Shown: positions 55,481 through 64,000 of the stretch, piece by piece | Layout: each line of letters begins with the position of its first letter | Numbering within the stretch: the first letter of the stretch is position 1 | DNA from: Muricauda sp. SCSIO 64092 | Lineage (GTDB): Bacteria; Bacteroidota; Bacteroidia; Flavobacteriales; Flavobacteriaceae | DNA: 64,000 bases | Reading direction: 5' to 3' | NCBI RefSeq assembly: GCF_023016285.1 | Contig: NZ_CP095413.1 | Location: 4,171,001-4,235,000, forward strand | The notes under the pieces: generated by a model | Seen by the model: the letters and a program-made list of their open reading frames with translations, nothing else | What the model was told of the DNA's origin: nothing | The model's database searches: none | Made by a program: the position numbers and the translations under genes

Positions 55481-55615
55481 ATGAAAAATAGGAAAGTATT
55501 TAATCTAGTTTTACCTATTATTTTGATTATAGTTTGTTTACTACTACAGTTAATCCTTTATTATCATCCGTATTTTGATTTAGCAGAAAAGCTAAGAGCG
55601 GCTGGTTATTACTAA
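55481..55615 (+). CDS. Possible small membrane protein (44 aa)
   Basis: A short frame from ATG 55481 to TAA 55613 encodes a basic start (MKNRK), a hydrophobic span of about 20 residues and a charged tail ending LRAAGYY, the layout of a single-pass membrane peptide. A TTTG at 55445 and TAATTTTA at 55469 resemble a Bacteroidota promoter spaced by 20 bp, which would give an almost leaderless transcript. I know no homologue. It may be a chance ORF in the gap between the cluster and the conjugation genes. Confidence 0.35.
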   Translation: MKNRKVFNLVLPIILIIVCLLLQLILYYHPYFDLAEKLRAAGYY

Positions 55616-55856
55616 AATTTATAAAAACAAGGTTATTTGGAATAATCTAGGTTTGCTGGTTGTGACTGCTCTTCTAGAATTTGCACACAAATTTTCATAA
55701 TATTTTTAAATTCAATTATTTAATAATCACTAGACGATTTTCAAAACGAATACCATTCCTAAAACTAAAGGCTACAGGAACTCCTAATATGAAATGATTT
55801 ATTGATAATGATTGCAATATCTTCTCTCAAAAAGTTCGAATTCTGTCCTTTTGAGG
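55616..55856. other. Intergenic stretch without recognisable genes
   Basis: A+T-rich spacer between the small membrane ORF and the helicase relic. I see no ORF of note, no repeat and no convincing terminator. Its sequence does not align by eye with the helicase gene upstream of the relic's homology boundary, so the left junction of the relic lies at about 55857. Confidence 0.5.
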
Positions 55857-56013
55857 TCCCATCAGTGGTTTTGAATGCTCTGGAACAAGAATAGGAACTA
55901 AAATCATCGTTATTGAAAACCAAGGGTCTAATATGCCGAAAAGAAACATTGATTTGCCAATTTATGAGGACATCAATGCCTTTTTTGATGCTATAGACAA
56001 TTTAAAAATTTAG
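55857..56013 (+). pseudogene. Decayed 3' end of the helicase-methylase gene
   Basis: About 157 bp match the last bases of the intact gene ending at 59717. The encoded tail (GTRIGTKIIVIENQGSNMPK, then YEDINAFFDAI.NLKI and a stop) differs from the intact copy by a few residues. Near the left end one T of a T run is missing compared with 59571-59580, so the fragment is also frameshifted. The similarity extends some 20 bp past the stop. Everything 5' of this is gone. The fragment is what remains of a second copy, or of an ancestral copy cut by the arrival of the cluster. Confidence 0.8.
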
Positions 56014-56055
56014 CTCAAAACTATTCTGGTGTTTTAAAATTTGATGTTTTTGAGC
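56013..56055. terminator. Candidate terminator hairpin between convergent genes
   Basis: GCTCAAAAC at 56013-56021 can pair with GTTTTTGAGC at 56046-56055, with one bulged T and a 24-base loop. It lies just before the amidase stop (56057) and just after the relic's stop, so it could end transcription from both sides. The stem is A/T-rich and moderate. Confidence 0.3.
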
Positions 56056-56056
56056 C

Positions 56057-56755
56057 TTATTCAAACTTTTCACGTTCCGTATTTAAATGATTAACAATTC
56101 CCATCAAAATAGCCATTGCCAACGCCCTAATACTTTTGGATTCCAAAAAATAATCCGCTTCATCGGGGTTGGTCATAAACCCCATTTCCACAAGTATGGA
56201 TGGGCAGTACCCAACAATCCCTCGTAACACCTGAAAATTGGCAAACCCAATGCCCCGTTTTTTAAGACCTAGCTTTCCAGTGCTTTCGTCCAAGACGGAA
56301 ACACCAAGCGAGATCGATGCTTTGCTATTCGGGCTATCCGAACTGTGCACATATACTTCCATTCCTCTAGAAGCGTTTTGAGAGGCATTACAGTGTAAGG
56401 AGACAAACACATCCGCATTCAAACTTTTGGCCAATCGACTCCTATCCGATAGGGAAATCAGTGTATCGGTATATCGGGTCAAATAGATATCCAATTCATT
56501 TTCAAAAAAGGATCTGTTCAGGTTTAAAATCTCTTTGGCAACCTTCAAAGCCACATCCTTTTCGTATGTGCCATTTACACCAATTGCACCCGAATCTATC
56601 CCTCCATGACCTGGATCTATAACAATTCTCTTTTCCGTTCCGATTTCCTGACCAAATGATCGGTCCGAACCGATCAGCAATACTAATGGTATAAAGACAA
56701 TCTTGATTTTTTTTGAACACCAATTTTGAGATTTCAGTGAGGTATTGACTTTCAT
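56057..56755 (-). CDS. N-acetylmuramoyl-L-alanine amidase (Amidase_3), exported
   Basis: Zinc amidase of 232 residues that cuts the lactyl-L-alanine bond of peptidoglycan in the periplasm. The N-terminal signal region (KKIKIVFIPLVLLIG, then SFGQ) points to export. The catalytic set of the family is present: His 50 (DPGHGG), Glu 65 (GTYEKD), His 121 (SLHCNAS) and Glu 190 (VEMGF). There is no extra wall-binding domain. Lying next to the conjugation region, it may open the wall locally for the transfer apparatus, as lysozyme-like proteins do in related elements; that role is inferred. The start is ATG 56755. Confidence 0.9.
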   Translation of the reverse strand: MKVNTSLKSQNWCSKKIKIVFIPLVLLIGSDRSFGQEIGTEKRIVIDPGHGGIDSGAIGVNGTYEKDVALKVAKEILNLNRSFFENELDIYLTRYTDTLISLSDRSRLAKSLNADVFVSLHCNASQNASRGMEVYVHSSDSPNSKASISLGVSVLDESTGKLGLKKRGIGFANFQVLRGIVGYCPSILVEMGFMTNPDEADYFLESKSIRALAMAILMGIVNHLNTEREKFE

Positions 56756-57161
56756 GGTCTTTGCCTTTTGATATCAATTGAATTTAAAAGAATCCAAATC
56801 GAATCAATTTTTAATAATTAAACAAGTTTCTGAAAGTCAAATGTTTGCGAGTTAATATACAACAATTATTGTAATGCCCGCCCTTCTCAAGCTATCTGTT
56901 TTTCAAAGTAATGTAATCAATGGCATCAATTATTGGAAAGCCTATTTTCCTTTTAATTTCCGTAAGATCAATAGGTCGATGGTAATTGGTTTTTTGGTCA
57001 TACAATAGTTACGCCAAGTTAAACCCGCAAAATATTTCTCGGAAAAGGGACGGCATAAAACCGTTCCTTCCTCACTTTTTATTCCGTTTCCTTTCCACTC
57101 CAAAATTTAGTCTTCCGTTTCGTTCAGGCGAAAATATTGTTTAATCCTAATCATATTTCGC
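56756..57161. promoter_or_regulatory. 406-bp divergent intergenic region
   Basis: Separates the reverse-strand amidase from the forward helicase gene and must hold promoters for both. An 11-bp palindrome, ACAATTATTGT, lies at 56862-56872 and could be an operator. No match to TAnnTTTG with a good -33 partner is evident before either gene. A reverse-strand stretch at 56892-57010 reads as protein-like sequence (DLTEIKRKIGFPIIDAIDYI) but has no ATG start; it may be a gene remnant. Confidence 0.35.
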
Positions 57162-59717
57162 ATGGAAAACACACAGACCTTAGAACTAGCTTCAAGTGAC
57201 GGTCAATTGCTCTTGGAATTTAGCTCTTTCAATGAACTGGAAGTTAAGGAAGGCAATCTGAAGAACATTCAGAACATGCTTCCCGAACTATTCCCTGAAC
57301 AACAAAAGGATGTCCAAAAAGCGGAACGGCGCTTTAAAAAAGGTAAAGGTATCCTTTTTACCAATGGAACCGGAACCGGAAAGACCTTTACAGGACTTGG
57401 TATCATCAAAAGATTTATTGTAAAGAACAAAAGGAACATACTGATCGTGGTTCCAACGGATAAAAAGGCCAGGGATTGGATTATTGAAGGGCAGGTACTA
57501 AATCTGGAAATCAGATTACTTGAAAATACAAAAGATTGTAAACCCCAAACTACCGTGACCACCTATGCAAATTTCTACCAGAATAAAAGATTATCTGACC
57601 TTAATTTTGATCTGGTCGTTTATGATGAATGCCACTATTTACTTCAGAATGGCTCAGGCAATTATACCGAATGTCTTTGGAAACATAAACAAGTGGCCAA
57701 ACTTCCATCCACGTTCGAACAAAAATACCATGAGAATATTAGGCAAGCAGCAAGCTATGAAAAAGATGGAAAAAGTTATGTCGATAATGACGTTTACAAA
57801 TCCATTTATAATCAACGATTGGCCGAGTATATCAATGCTACCAAAGTTGTATTTCTGTCCGCCTCTCCGTTTGCCTATCATAAATCCATCATGCTAGGTG
57901 ATGGTTGCCTTTGGGACATTCGTGAAAAGCCCTATTTGGCAGAATATGTGCACGGAAGTTATAACGAACCTGATGATTATGAGAAGTTCTTTATAGAGCA
58001 TTTTGGCTATCGCATGCGCTATAATAAGCTGACCACTCCGGACAGTCATGTGAATGTTGGGTTGATGGAAAGGAATTTCTACGAAAAATTCCGCAAAGAA
58101 GGTATCATTTCAGGTCGTAAAATTCAAGTTGAAAAGGACTATTCACGTGACTTTATAATTGTCAATAGTGAAATCGGTAAACGAATAGACCAGGGTAAAG
58201 AGTTGTTCCATTCGTCCGATTTCAGCGATAGGTATAAGTACTTGGCCAAATATCAATACCGAAAGTTTAATTATAACTATACCAATCAACTCTTGGAATG
58301 TATTAAAGCGAAAGAGGTGATCTGCAGAATTGAGCAACATCTTAAACTGGGTAGAAAGGTTGTCATTTTCCATAATTACAACAACTCCTTACCTAGCCAT
58401 CCGTTCCATTTTGAAGCCAATAAACTAATCAAGTCAGAAGAGGAGCTAGTTGATAAAATTGGGCTATACGATGACATTCAGAGATTTAACAAGGAATACC
58501 CTGAATTTGTCAACCTGGATCTTTCAAATCTGGTCAACCCTCGACAAACCATTATAAATAGCTTTCCAAACGCTTTGGAAATCAACGGCACCATTTCAAA
58601 AAAGAAACGGATACATAATATCAATCTTTTTAATGACAATTGTTCCAAATACAATCTGCTATTGGTTCAAACCAAGGCAGGCAAGGAAGGAATTTCATTG
58701 CATGATAAAATCGGTGGTGTAAATAGGGTTTTATTGACATTAGGTTTACCTACTGCACCTACCGATGCCATTCAGATCGAAGGCCGTATTTACCGGATAG
58801 GTTTAATGAGCAACGCGATATATGAATACATCACACTTCAGACAAATTTTGAAAGATTTGCTTTTGCTGAAAAAATTGCGACCAGATCAAGAACGGCCGA
58901 AAATCTTGCAATGGGTGAACAGGCTAGAAACCTGGAACTGGTGTTTACGGAGGGATACCTGAATGCACATGATGAATTGCCTTCCAGCGACCAAGGAACC
59001 GGAGGTAAAAGTTCCGACCTGGAATTTGAAACCATCTCGGAATTTGATAAGGCAAAGACCTACTATTTTGGAACAGGCAAAAGGACGGCATCGAATAAGT
59101 CCAGAGAAGGGACAGACTACTTTGCCACACCGGAACCGCTCGGTTTAAAGATGGTAGAATGGCTTGACCCAAAGCCTGGACAGTCATTATTGGAGCCCAG
59201 TGCAGGGCATGGCGCCATAGGTAGATTTTTTCCCGAGAACACTGTTAATACTTTCATCGAACCGAGTTATACACTTTGTTCCAAACTTTCCATGAATGTA
59301 AATGGAGCGGTCAAGGCACAGCATTTTGAAAACCTGAGTATCTGGAACAAGTATCAGGGAATAGCCATGAACCCTCCATTCGGGTCGGCCGGAAAAACTG
59401 CAATGGAGCATGTGGCCAAAGCAGTTAAGCACCTTTCCAAAAATGATAGGTCCAAAGTGATAGCCATAATACCAAATGGGGCTTCAATGGAAAAAAGACT
59501 CAACAAATTCTTTGCTCATCCGGATAATCGGGATATTCATCTTTCATGCGAAATAGTGCTCCCATCAGTGGTTTTTGAACGCTCTGGAACAAGAGTGGGA
59601 ACTAAAATGATCGTTATTGAAAACCAAGGATCGAACATGCCGAAAAGAAACATCGATCTGTCAATTTATGAGGACATCAATGCCTTTTTTGATGCCATAG
59701 AGAATTTAAAGATTTAG
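57162..59717 (+). CDS. SF2 helicase fused to N6-adenine methyltransferase, element-borne
   Basis: Protein of 851 residues. The N-terminal half is a superfamily 2 helicase-like ATPase: Walker A TNGTGTGKT (Lys 74), a DECH box at 155-158, LSASPF as motif III, and QIEGRIYRIG as motif VI. The C-terminal third has a methyltransferase fold, LLEPSAGHGAIGRFF as the SAM motif and MNPPFG (Asn 737) as motif IV of N6-adenine enzymes. Such fusions are common beside tra genes in Bacteroidota elements and phages; anti-restriction or DNA processing is a plausible job, not proven here. The start is ATG 57162. A relic of its 3' end lies at 55857-56013. Confidence 0.85.
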   Translation: MENTQTLELASSDGQLLLEFSSFNELEVKEGNLKNIQNMLPELFPEQQKDVQKAERRFKKGKGILFTNGTGTGKTFTGLGIIKRFIVKNKRNILIVVPTDKKARDWIIEGQVLNLEIRLLENTKDCKPQTTVTTYANFYQNKRLSDLNFDLVVYDECHYLLQNGSGNYTECLWKHKQVAKLPSTFEQKYHENIRQAASYEKDGKSYVDNDVYKSIYNQRLAEYINATKVVFLSASPFAYHKSIMLGDGCLWDIREKPYLAEYVHGSYNEPDDYEKFFIEHFGYRMRYNKLTTPDSHVNVGLMERNFYEKFRKEGIISGRKIQVEKDYSRDFIIVNSEIGKRIDQGKELFHSSDFSDRYKYLAKYQYRKFNYNYTNQLLECIKAKEVICRIEQHLKLGRKVVIFHNYNNSLPSHPFHFEANKLIKSEEELVDKIGLYDDIQRFNKEYPEFVNLDLSNLVNPRQTIINSFPNALEINGTISKKKRIHNINLFNDNCSKYNLLLVQTKAGKEGISLHDKIGGVNRVLLTLGLPTAPTDAIQIEGRIYRIGLMSNAIYEYITLQTNFERFAFAEKIATRSRTAENLAMGEQARNLELVFTEGYLNAHDELPSSDQGTGGKSSDLEFETISEFDKAKTYYFGTGKRTASNKSREGTDYFATPEPLGLKMVEWLDPKPGQSLLEPSAGHGAIGRFFPENTVNTFIEPSYTLCSKLSMNVNGAVKAQHFENLSIWNKYQGIAMNPPFGSAGKTAMEHVAKAVKHLSKNDRSKVIAIIPNGASMEKRLNKFFAHPDNRDIHLSCEIVLPSVVFERSGTRVGTKMIVIENQGSNMPKRNIDLSIYEDINAFFDAIENLKI

Positions 59718-59961
59718 CTCAAGATTATCCTGGTGTTTTTCAAAATCTGACGTTTTCGAGCATCGGGCGATTCGGGCGTTTTTGAGTTATCAACATGGGC
59801 ACTTCAACTTTTCATACGATTTGATACCGATCCGTATCAAAGAAACCCAAGCGAAATCAAATTTTATTTTATTCACAAAACACTGATAACCAGTATTTTG
59901 AAATTCAATATAGTGTATTTTTCAATCAACGAAATCCAACAAATCTTAAATCAATTTAAAC

Positions 59962-60249
59962 ATGAAAAAATCACTATTCCCGACCGCTTTTTTATTGCTT
60001 GTTTCCAATACCATTTTTGGACAGATCGGGGGCATCGAAGATTCCGTTAACGATGTTTCCGATACCATTAGGGCCATCTTCCCGATTATCCTGGGAGTCA
60101 TCTTCCTAATAGGCTTCCTGTTCAATGCAGGACACTTTTTTGGTGAGAACGCCGACCTCAAAAAAGGGATTACCCGTGTGTTGGTATTCGTACTTATTGC
60201 GGGTGCTGTTGTCGGCATATTTACCTATTTGATCGGTATCGTAGTATAA
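59962..60249 (+). CDS. traE: Conjugation protein TraE (DUF4134-like)
   Basis: Small membrane protein of 95 residues with a signal-like start (KKSLFPTAFLLLVSNTIFGQ) and two further hydrophobic spans around residues 38-58 and 71-93. Size, layout and position at the head of traF-traG fit the TraE (DUF4134) family of Bacteroidota conjugative elements, a pilin-like or VirB2-position membrane component of the mating channel. It begins 244 bp after the helicase gene, and that gap probably holds the tra promoter. Confidence 0.8.
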   Translation: MKKSLFPTAFLLLVSNTIFGQIGGIEDSVNDVSDTIRAIFPIILGVIFLIGFLFNAGHFFGENADLKKGITRVLVFVLIAGAVVGIFTYLIGIVV

Positions 60250-60281
60250 CCCCTTAAGAGAAATTTATTCATCCAAGCTTT

Positions 60282-60566
60282 ATGAAAAAATATGAGGTCC
60301 ATAAGGATATCCGAAAACGAGCAGTGATCATGGGGTTGCCCATTTCATTGTTCGCGCTCATGATGACATCGGTAATCGGGTCGTTACTGCTGATCATCTT
60401 TTCCTTTAGCTTTTTGGTCATCATTATGGTATTCCTTTTCAATGGAAGCTTATATGCGGTTCTGACCCAACTGGGCAAACACCCTGCCCTGTTGCATTTC
60501 AAAAAAGTATTTCCAACCACCATCAGTAACAAACGAGAAAGTCTATTTCATTATGAAGAAAATTAA
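60282..60566 (+). CDS. traF: Conjugation protein TraF (DUF4133-like)
   Basis: Membrane protein of 94 residues with two closely spaced hydrophobic segments (about 18-50), then a soluble tail. Its place between traE and the VirB4-like ATPase, and the VHKDIRKRAVIMGLP start, fit the TraF (DUF4133) family, a VirB3-position component of the transfer channel. Its last 14 bases overlap the start of traG, so translation of the two is probably coupled. Confidence 0.8.
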   Translation: MKKYEVHKDIRKRAVIMGLPISLFALMMTSVIGSLLLIIFSFSFLVIIMVFLFNGSLYAVLTQLGKHPALLHFKKVFPTTISNKRESLFHYEEN

Positions 60567-62958
60567 CCTATCCGCATACCATCCTATCCTGAGCATAGAA
60601 AAGCATATCGTTTTTGCCAATAACGGCAATGTAGTATTGTGCTATAAAGCTGACCTACCAGAAATCTATTCCCTGTCCGAAAAGGATTTTGAGGATATGC
60701 ACGGTTCTTGGTTCCAGGCATTCAAGTCCTTACCGATCAGTACGGTAATCCATAAACAGGATGTCTACGGGAAAGGCCAATATGCGGCGGATAAACTCCC
60801 CAACAAAAGTTTTTTGGAAAAGGCGACCCATCGTCATTTTAAAGGTCGTGAATGTCTAAGCCATGAATCCTATCTGTTTTTTATCCTGCCATTGGACAAA
60901 GCTCTGAACGCTTCAAAATTCACCAACCCATTTCGAAAAGTTGAAAAAGGCATCCATAAAAAATTAGATCAAAATGTGCAGGAGTTCATTGCCTCGGTAA
61001 ACGATGCGGTCTCCTTTATCAATAACAGCCGCATGGTGTCCCTGAGACAATTAAAAGAGAACGAAATTTTAGAGCTTACGAGTGCCTACTTCAATGGGTT
61101 CAATGACGGTTTTGATACGGACGTCCAATTAGGGAAATCCGCCATTGAAATCGGTGGGAACCATTTTGATGTATTGGCGGTAAACAGCGAACTCTGTTTT
61201 GGTGATGTGGTACAGAGCAGTAAGACCAATGACAAGTTCACTTCGGATGATTTTGTATTCCATCAGGGCTTTATCGATGGATTGGGACTGAACCTGAACG
61301 AGAACCATATCATCAATCAAATCATATATCTGGATGACAAGCACAAATGGAGAAAACTACTGGACAAAAAAATTGAAGAACTCAACAAAAGTTCGAACTT
61401 CGGAACACAGAACAAGGTCGTTCAGAAGAAAATTGAGGCCATTGTTGCTAAAATTAATGAAGACGACAGTTCAAGAATTATACGAGGGCATCTCAACATT
61501 GTTTTCTGGTCCCCGGAAGCCGGACGGCTAAAAAATATTGCCTCAAAGATCAAGACCGAATTCAAGGAACTGGACATCGTACCGTATTATCCAAAAGGCG
61601 AGGAACGAAAGCACTACTTTCTCAATTCCTATCTATGTTTCAGTTCCAATTTTTCCAATGAGGACCTGTACGTAACCGATCTGAAACATGCGCTGTGCCT
61701 GTATATCAATAACAGCAATTATAAGTCGGACGGACAGGGCATCATCTTTAATGATAGGCAACACAACATTCCCGTTTTAAAGGATGTATGGGACGAACAA
61801 AAGAGGCGCATCAAGGCCAGGAACTTTGCCATTTTCGCCCCAACGGGGGAAGGTAAATCCTTTTTGGCGAACAATATCCTTCGGCAGTATTTCGAGCAGC
61901 AAGTGCGACTGGTCATCATTGATCTGGGAGGTTCCTATTCCAAATTTGCCAAGCTCTATCCCGATGACCATATCATCTTACGGTATGAGCAAGGGAAAAA
62001 TTTGGGCATCAATCCTTTTTACATTTCCAATGAGGCCGATCTGACCCCGGAGCGATTGGAAGACCTGGCCATTTTCCTATTGGAACTATTGGCAGAGGGC
62101 AATCAGGTTTCAAAAGCCAAAGAGGTGGCAGTAAAAAAAGTATTGTTGCATTACTATAAACACATCCGTTCAGATCATTCCCTGGCCTCCTTATATCGAT
62201 TTATAAAAAACAAAAAAGATAGCCTCATAGAGACCCTTAATATAAGGGAAGAGCATTTCAGCGTTTACAACTTTCTGCACATCCTTTCGGAATATGTAGA
62301 TGATGGCCTGTACAGTTTCCTTTTCAATGTAAGCGAGGACCAGACCTTTAAGATCGAGGACAAACGCATGATCGTCTTTGAACTCGATGAAGTGAAGGAC
62401 AATAAGGAAATCCTTTCCGTGATGTTGAAACTCATCAAATCGGCCATCCAGCGGACCATCTGGAGAAACCGCTCTGAAAGGGGAATCATTCTCTTTGATG
62501 AGTTTGCCAAACAGCTCAAATTCGATAATGTTCTGGAGAGCGTGGAATTCTATTATCAGGCCATCCGAAAGCAAAATGGGGCCATTGGTATCGTTCTACA
62601 ATCCATTAACCAATTGCCCAACAATTCCACATCGGCAAGCATTCTGGAAAATACACAGGTCATTTATAGCCTTCGGAACGAAAAAGGGTATGAAGAACTT
62701 CAAAAGCGATTGAACCTGTCGAGCCACGATCTCAACCAATTAAAGTCCATTCACAACAACCTTACAGGAGATAGAAAGTACACGGAAATGTTCATCAAGA
62801 TCGGGAAGGAGAGCAACATTTTCCGCCTCGAAGTACCCAAAGAGGTCTATGCCGCATATCTCACGGACGGAAGGGAAAGCGAGGCCATAATGGCCATTTA
62901 TAATAACACCAACAATATGGAAGAAGCCATAAACACATTCATAAAACAACGGCCATAG
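60553..62958 (+). CDS. traG: Conjugation ATPase TraG (VirB4 family)
   Basis: Cytoplasmic motor ATPase of 801 residues for the type IV secretion channel. Walker A is APTGEGKS (Lys 435) and Walker B is IILFDEF (Asp 649, Glu 650). Later VirB4 features such as LQSINQLPNN and ILENTQVIYSLR are present. The N-terminal half (residues 1-400) is the usual membrane-associated domain without a clear transmembrane span. The length fits TraG of CTnDOT-like elements. It overlaps traF by 14 bp. Confidence 0.93.
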   Translation: MKKINLSAYHPILSIEKHIVFANNGNVVLCYKADLPEIYSLSEKDFEDMHGSWFQAFKSLPISTVIHKQDVYGKGQYAADKLPNKSFLEKATHRHFKGRECLSHESYLFFILPLDKALNASKFTNPFRKVEKGIHKKLDQNVQEFIASVNDAVSFINNSRMVSLRQLKENEILELTSAYFNGFNDGFDTDVQLGKSAIEIGGNHFDVLAVNSELCFGDVVQSSKTNDKFTSDDFVFHQGFIDGLGLNLNENHIINQIIYLDDKHKWRKLLDKKIEELNKSSNFGTQNKVVQKKIEAIVAKINEDDSSRIIRGHLNIVFWSPEAGRLKNIASKIKTEFKELDIVPYYPKGEERKHYFLNSYLCFSSNFSNEDLYVTDLKHALCLYINNSNYKSDGQGIIFNDRQHNIPVLKDVWDEQKRRIKARNFAIFAPTGEGKSFLANNILRQYFEQQVRLVIIDLGGSYSKFAKLYPDDHIILRYEQGKNLGINPFYISNEADLTPERLEDLAIFLLELLAEGNQVSKAKEVAVKKVLLHYYKHIRSDHSLASLYRFIKNKKDSLIETLNIREEHFSVYNFLHILSEYVDDGLYSFLFNVSEDQTFKIEDKRMIVFELDEVKDNKEILSVMLKLIKSAIQRTIWRNRSERGIILFDEFAKQLKFDNVLESVEFYYQAIRKQNGAIGIVLQSINQLPNNSTSASILENTQVIYSLRNEKGYEELQKRLNLSSHDLNQLKSIHNNLTGDRKYTEMFIKIGKESNIFRLEVPKEVYAAYLTDGRESEAIMAIYNNTNNMEEAINTFIKQRP

Positions 62959-62992
62959 GCTGATTTAACATTAACAATTAAAATCCTTTAAA

Positions 62993-63574
62993 ATGAAGAA
63001 CAAAATCAAAACATTAGTATTGGTACTGACCATAACTATTTCATTATCTGGCCACATTGTGGCCCAGGGGACCCCGGTATATGACAATACCAACTTTATC
63101 AGTTTTTCCAAATCCCTGGTAGAATCCGCAAAACAGACCTCTGAACTATTAAAGACGGTTCAATTTCTCAAACAGCAGAAAGAGAATATCGAGAAAGTGA
63201 ACAATGTTATCAAGCAGCTAAAGGCAGTCCGGGAAATGGCAGTGAACAACGAACGTTTGTTCAACATTGTACAGAACGATCTACGCGAGATTTTAAACTC
63301 GCCTTATATCAAGCCCAGTGAAGTCAATAAGGTCTCGGAATCCTTTAACTCCATTATCGAGAACTCTTTGAGTGGATTGGAATACACCGAACGGATATTG
63401 TCCAGTGACAACCTTAAAATGACCGATGCGGAACGTGCTTCAGTGCTAAAGGAAATGGAGCTAAAATCCAGGGAAATGGTCGCTGAGAGCGAGGCCAGGA
63501 CCAAACGTTACCGTGAGATCATCGCCTTTCGCAAAATGCAGGACAGAATCAACAACAGGAAAACCAATTACTAA
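62993..63574 (+). CDS. traI: Conjugation protein TraI (DUF4141-like, VirB5 position)
   Basis: Exported protein of 193 residues: signal peptide (KNKIKTLVLVLTITISLSGHIVAQ) and then a long, almost entirely helical, charged sequence (residues 40-193) with heptad-like spacing. The location after traG and before the TraJ-like gene fits the TraI (DUF4141) protein of Bacteroidota elements, a periplasmic part of the mating channel comparable in place to VirB5. It lies 34 bp after traG, and its stop codon overlaps the start codon of the next gene (TAATG). Confidence 0.72.
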   Translation: MKNKIKTLVLVLTITISLSGHIVAQGTPVYDNTNFISFSKSLVESAKQTSELLKTVQFLKQQKENIEKVNNVIKQLKAVREMAVNNERLFNIVQNDLREILNSPYIKPSEVNKVSESFNSIIENSLSGLEYTERILSSDNLKMTDAERASVLKEMELKSREMVAESEARTKRYREIIAFRKMQDRINNRKTNY

Positions 63575-64000
63575 TGGCGGGTATCTTTTTGGGCATAGGA
63601 TTGGAATATGTAGATGCGGTATTTACCACCATCAAAAACAGTGGCTTTTCACGGTACACCATTACCGGGATGAAGATACTGGCCATTCTGTTCTTTCTCA
63701 TCAATATCCTTAAAAAGTATAATGAAGGCGTTGCCAACAACGAAGGGTATACCTGGGGACTGACCCCAGCGGAACTCGCAAAGAATTTTGCGGTGGTCAT
63801 CTTGGTCATTTTCTCAACACAGGTGTTGGATGTTTTTGATACCATTTTAGTGGCCATCGAGACCCAATACCGGAACACGGCTCCTGCGCTCCTCCCGTTA
63901 CAGATGCAGGACATCGATCTGGAACAGGATGTGGGCGCATTGGAAGCCGCCAAAAAAGCATTGGCCATGTTGTACGAAGCTCTGGTAACACCACTGTACG
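63574..64000 (+). CDS. traJ: Conjugation protein TraJ-like, 3'-truncated by the window
   Basis: Open frame from ATG 63574 to the window end, 142 codons seen. It has hydrophobic spans near residues 28-43 (MKILAILFFLINILKK) and 66-82 (FAVVILVIFSTQVLDVF), matching the start of the polytopic TraJ protein at the VirB6 position of the transfer channel. It shares bases with the traI stop (TAATG), so the two are translationally coupled. Identity rests mainly on gene order and hydrophobic pattern. Confidence 0.68.
   Translation, partial: MAGIFLGIGLEYVDAVFTTIKNSGFSRYTITGMKILAILFFLINILKKYNEGVANNEGYTWGLTPAELAKNFAVVILVIFSTQVLDVFDTILVAIETQYRNTAPALLPLQMQDIDLEQDVGALEAAKKALAMLYEALVTPLY

Noticed and set aside
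56862..56872. Palindrome ACAATTATTGT as an operator
   Set aside because: It is short and A+T-rich in an A+T-rich spacer, with no second copy and no adjacent regulator gene.
56892..57010. Protein-like reverse-strand stretch between the amidase and helicase genes
   Set aside because: It has no ATG, is bounded upstream by a stop codon and gives fewer than 40 residues. It may be a remnant but cannot be called a gene.
1..64000. tRNA, rRNA, CRISPR array, insertion sequence or integrase
   Set aside because: I looked for tRNA-like ends, spaced short repeats, transposase motifs and terminal inverted repeats and found none. The only long repeats are the synthetase modules and the helicase relic.

Overview
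The window looks like part of the genome of a marine-type Bacteroidota bacterium, most likely a member of the Flavobacteriaceae. The reasons are the low G+C, the near absence of Shine-Dalgarno sequences, a PorT-like outer-membrane barrel, and a conjugation operon of the Bacteroidota (CTnDOT-like) type. It appears to be part of an integrative conjugative element, or a site next to one, with a very large biosynthetic gene cluster as cargo.

Layout. 1-2668: the 3' part of a type I modification gene (hsdM) and its specificity gene (hsdS). 2675-3721 (reverse): a small unknown gene and a PorT-like barrel gene. 3956-54080 (all forward, gaps of 5-86 bp): a lipopeptide cluster that could be one transcript of about 50 kb. 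54140-55390 (reverse): a GT1 glycosyltransferase converging on it. 55481-56055: a tiny membrane ORF and a decayed copy of the 3' end of a helicase-methylase gene. 56057-56755 (reverse): a periplasmic amidase. 57162-64000: the intact helicase-methylase gene followed by traE, traF, traG, traI and the 5' part of traJ.

The cluster core is two giant genes of about 22.3 kb each. Gene A (3956-26300) encodes FAAL-ACP-KS-AT-ACP, then five amino-acid modules. Gene B (26307-48695) begins with a TubC-like docking domain and encodes six modules and a thioesterase. Reading the specificity residues by eye gives this provisional product: beta-ketoacyl - D-X1 - Ser - aromatic - aromatic - Thr - D-X6 - X7 - X8 - (methyl)aromatic - Asn - Gly. 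Ser, Thr, Asn and Gly are well supported; the rest are not. Downstream genes fit export (MFS), editing (type II thioesterase) and tailoring (CmlA-like diiron hydroxylase, FOXRED2-like flavoprotein).

Four things stand out. Module 9 carries a protein-arginine-methyltransferase-like domain inside its adenylation domain. The assembly line is a mosaic of G+C-rich, nearly identical scaffold and A+T-rich specificity segments that join at recurring points inside A domains. The reading frames are broken by six small indels, all in repeated DNA; correcting them restores exactly 7445 and 7463 codons, so they look like assembly errors or very recent damage. The helicase 3'-end relic next to the cluster ties it to the conjugative element. 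I saw no rRNA, tRNA, CRISPR array, transposase or integrase in the window.
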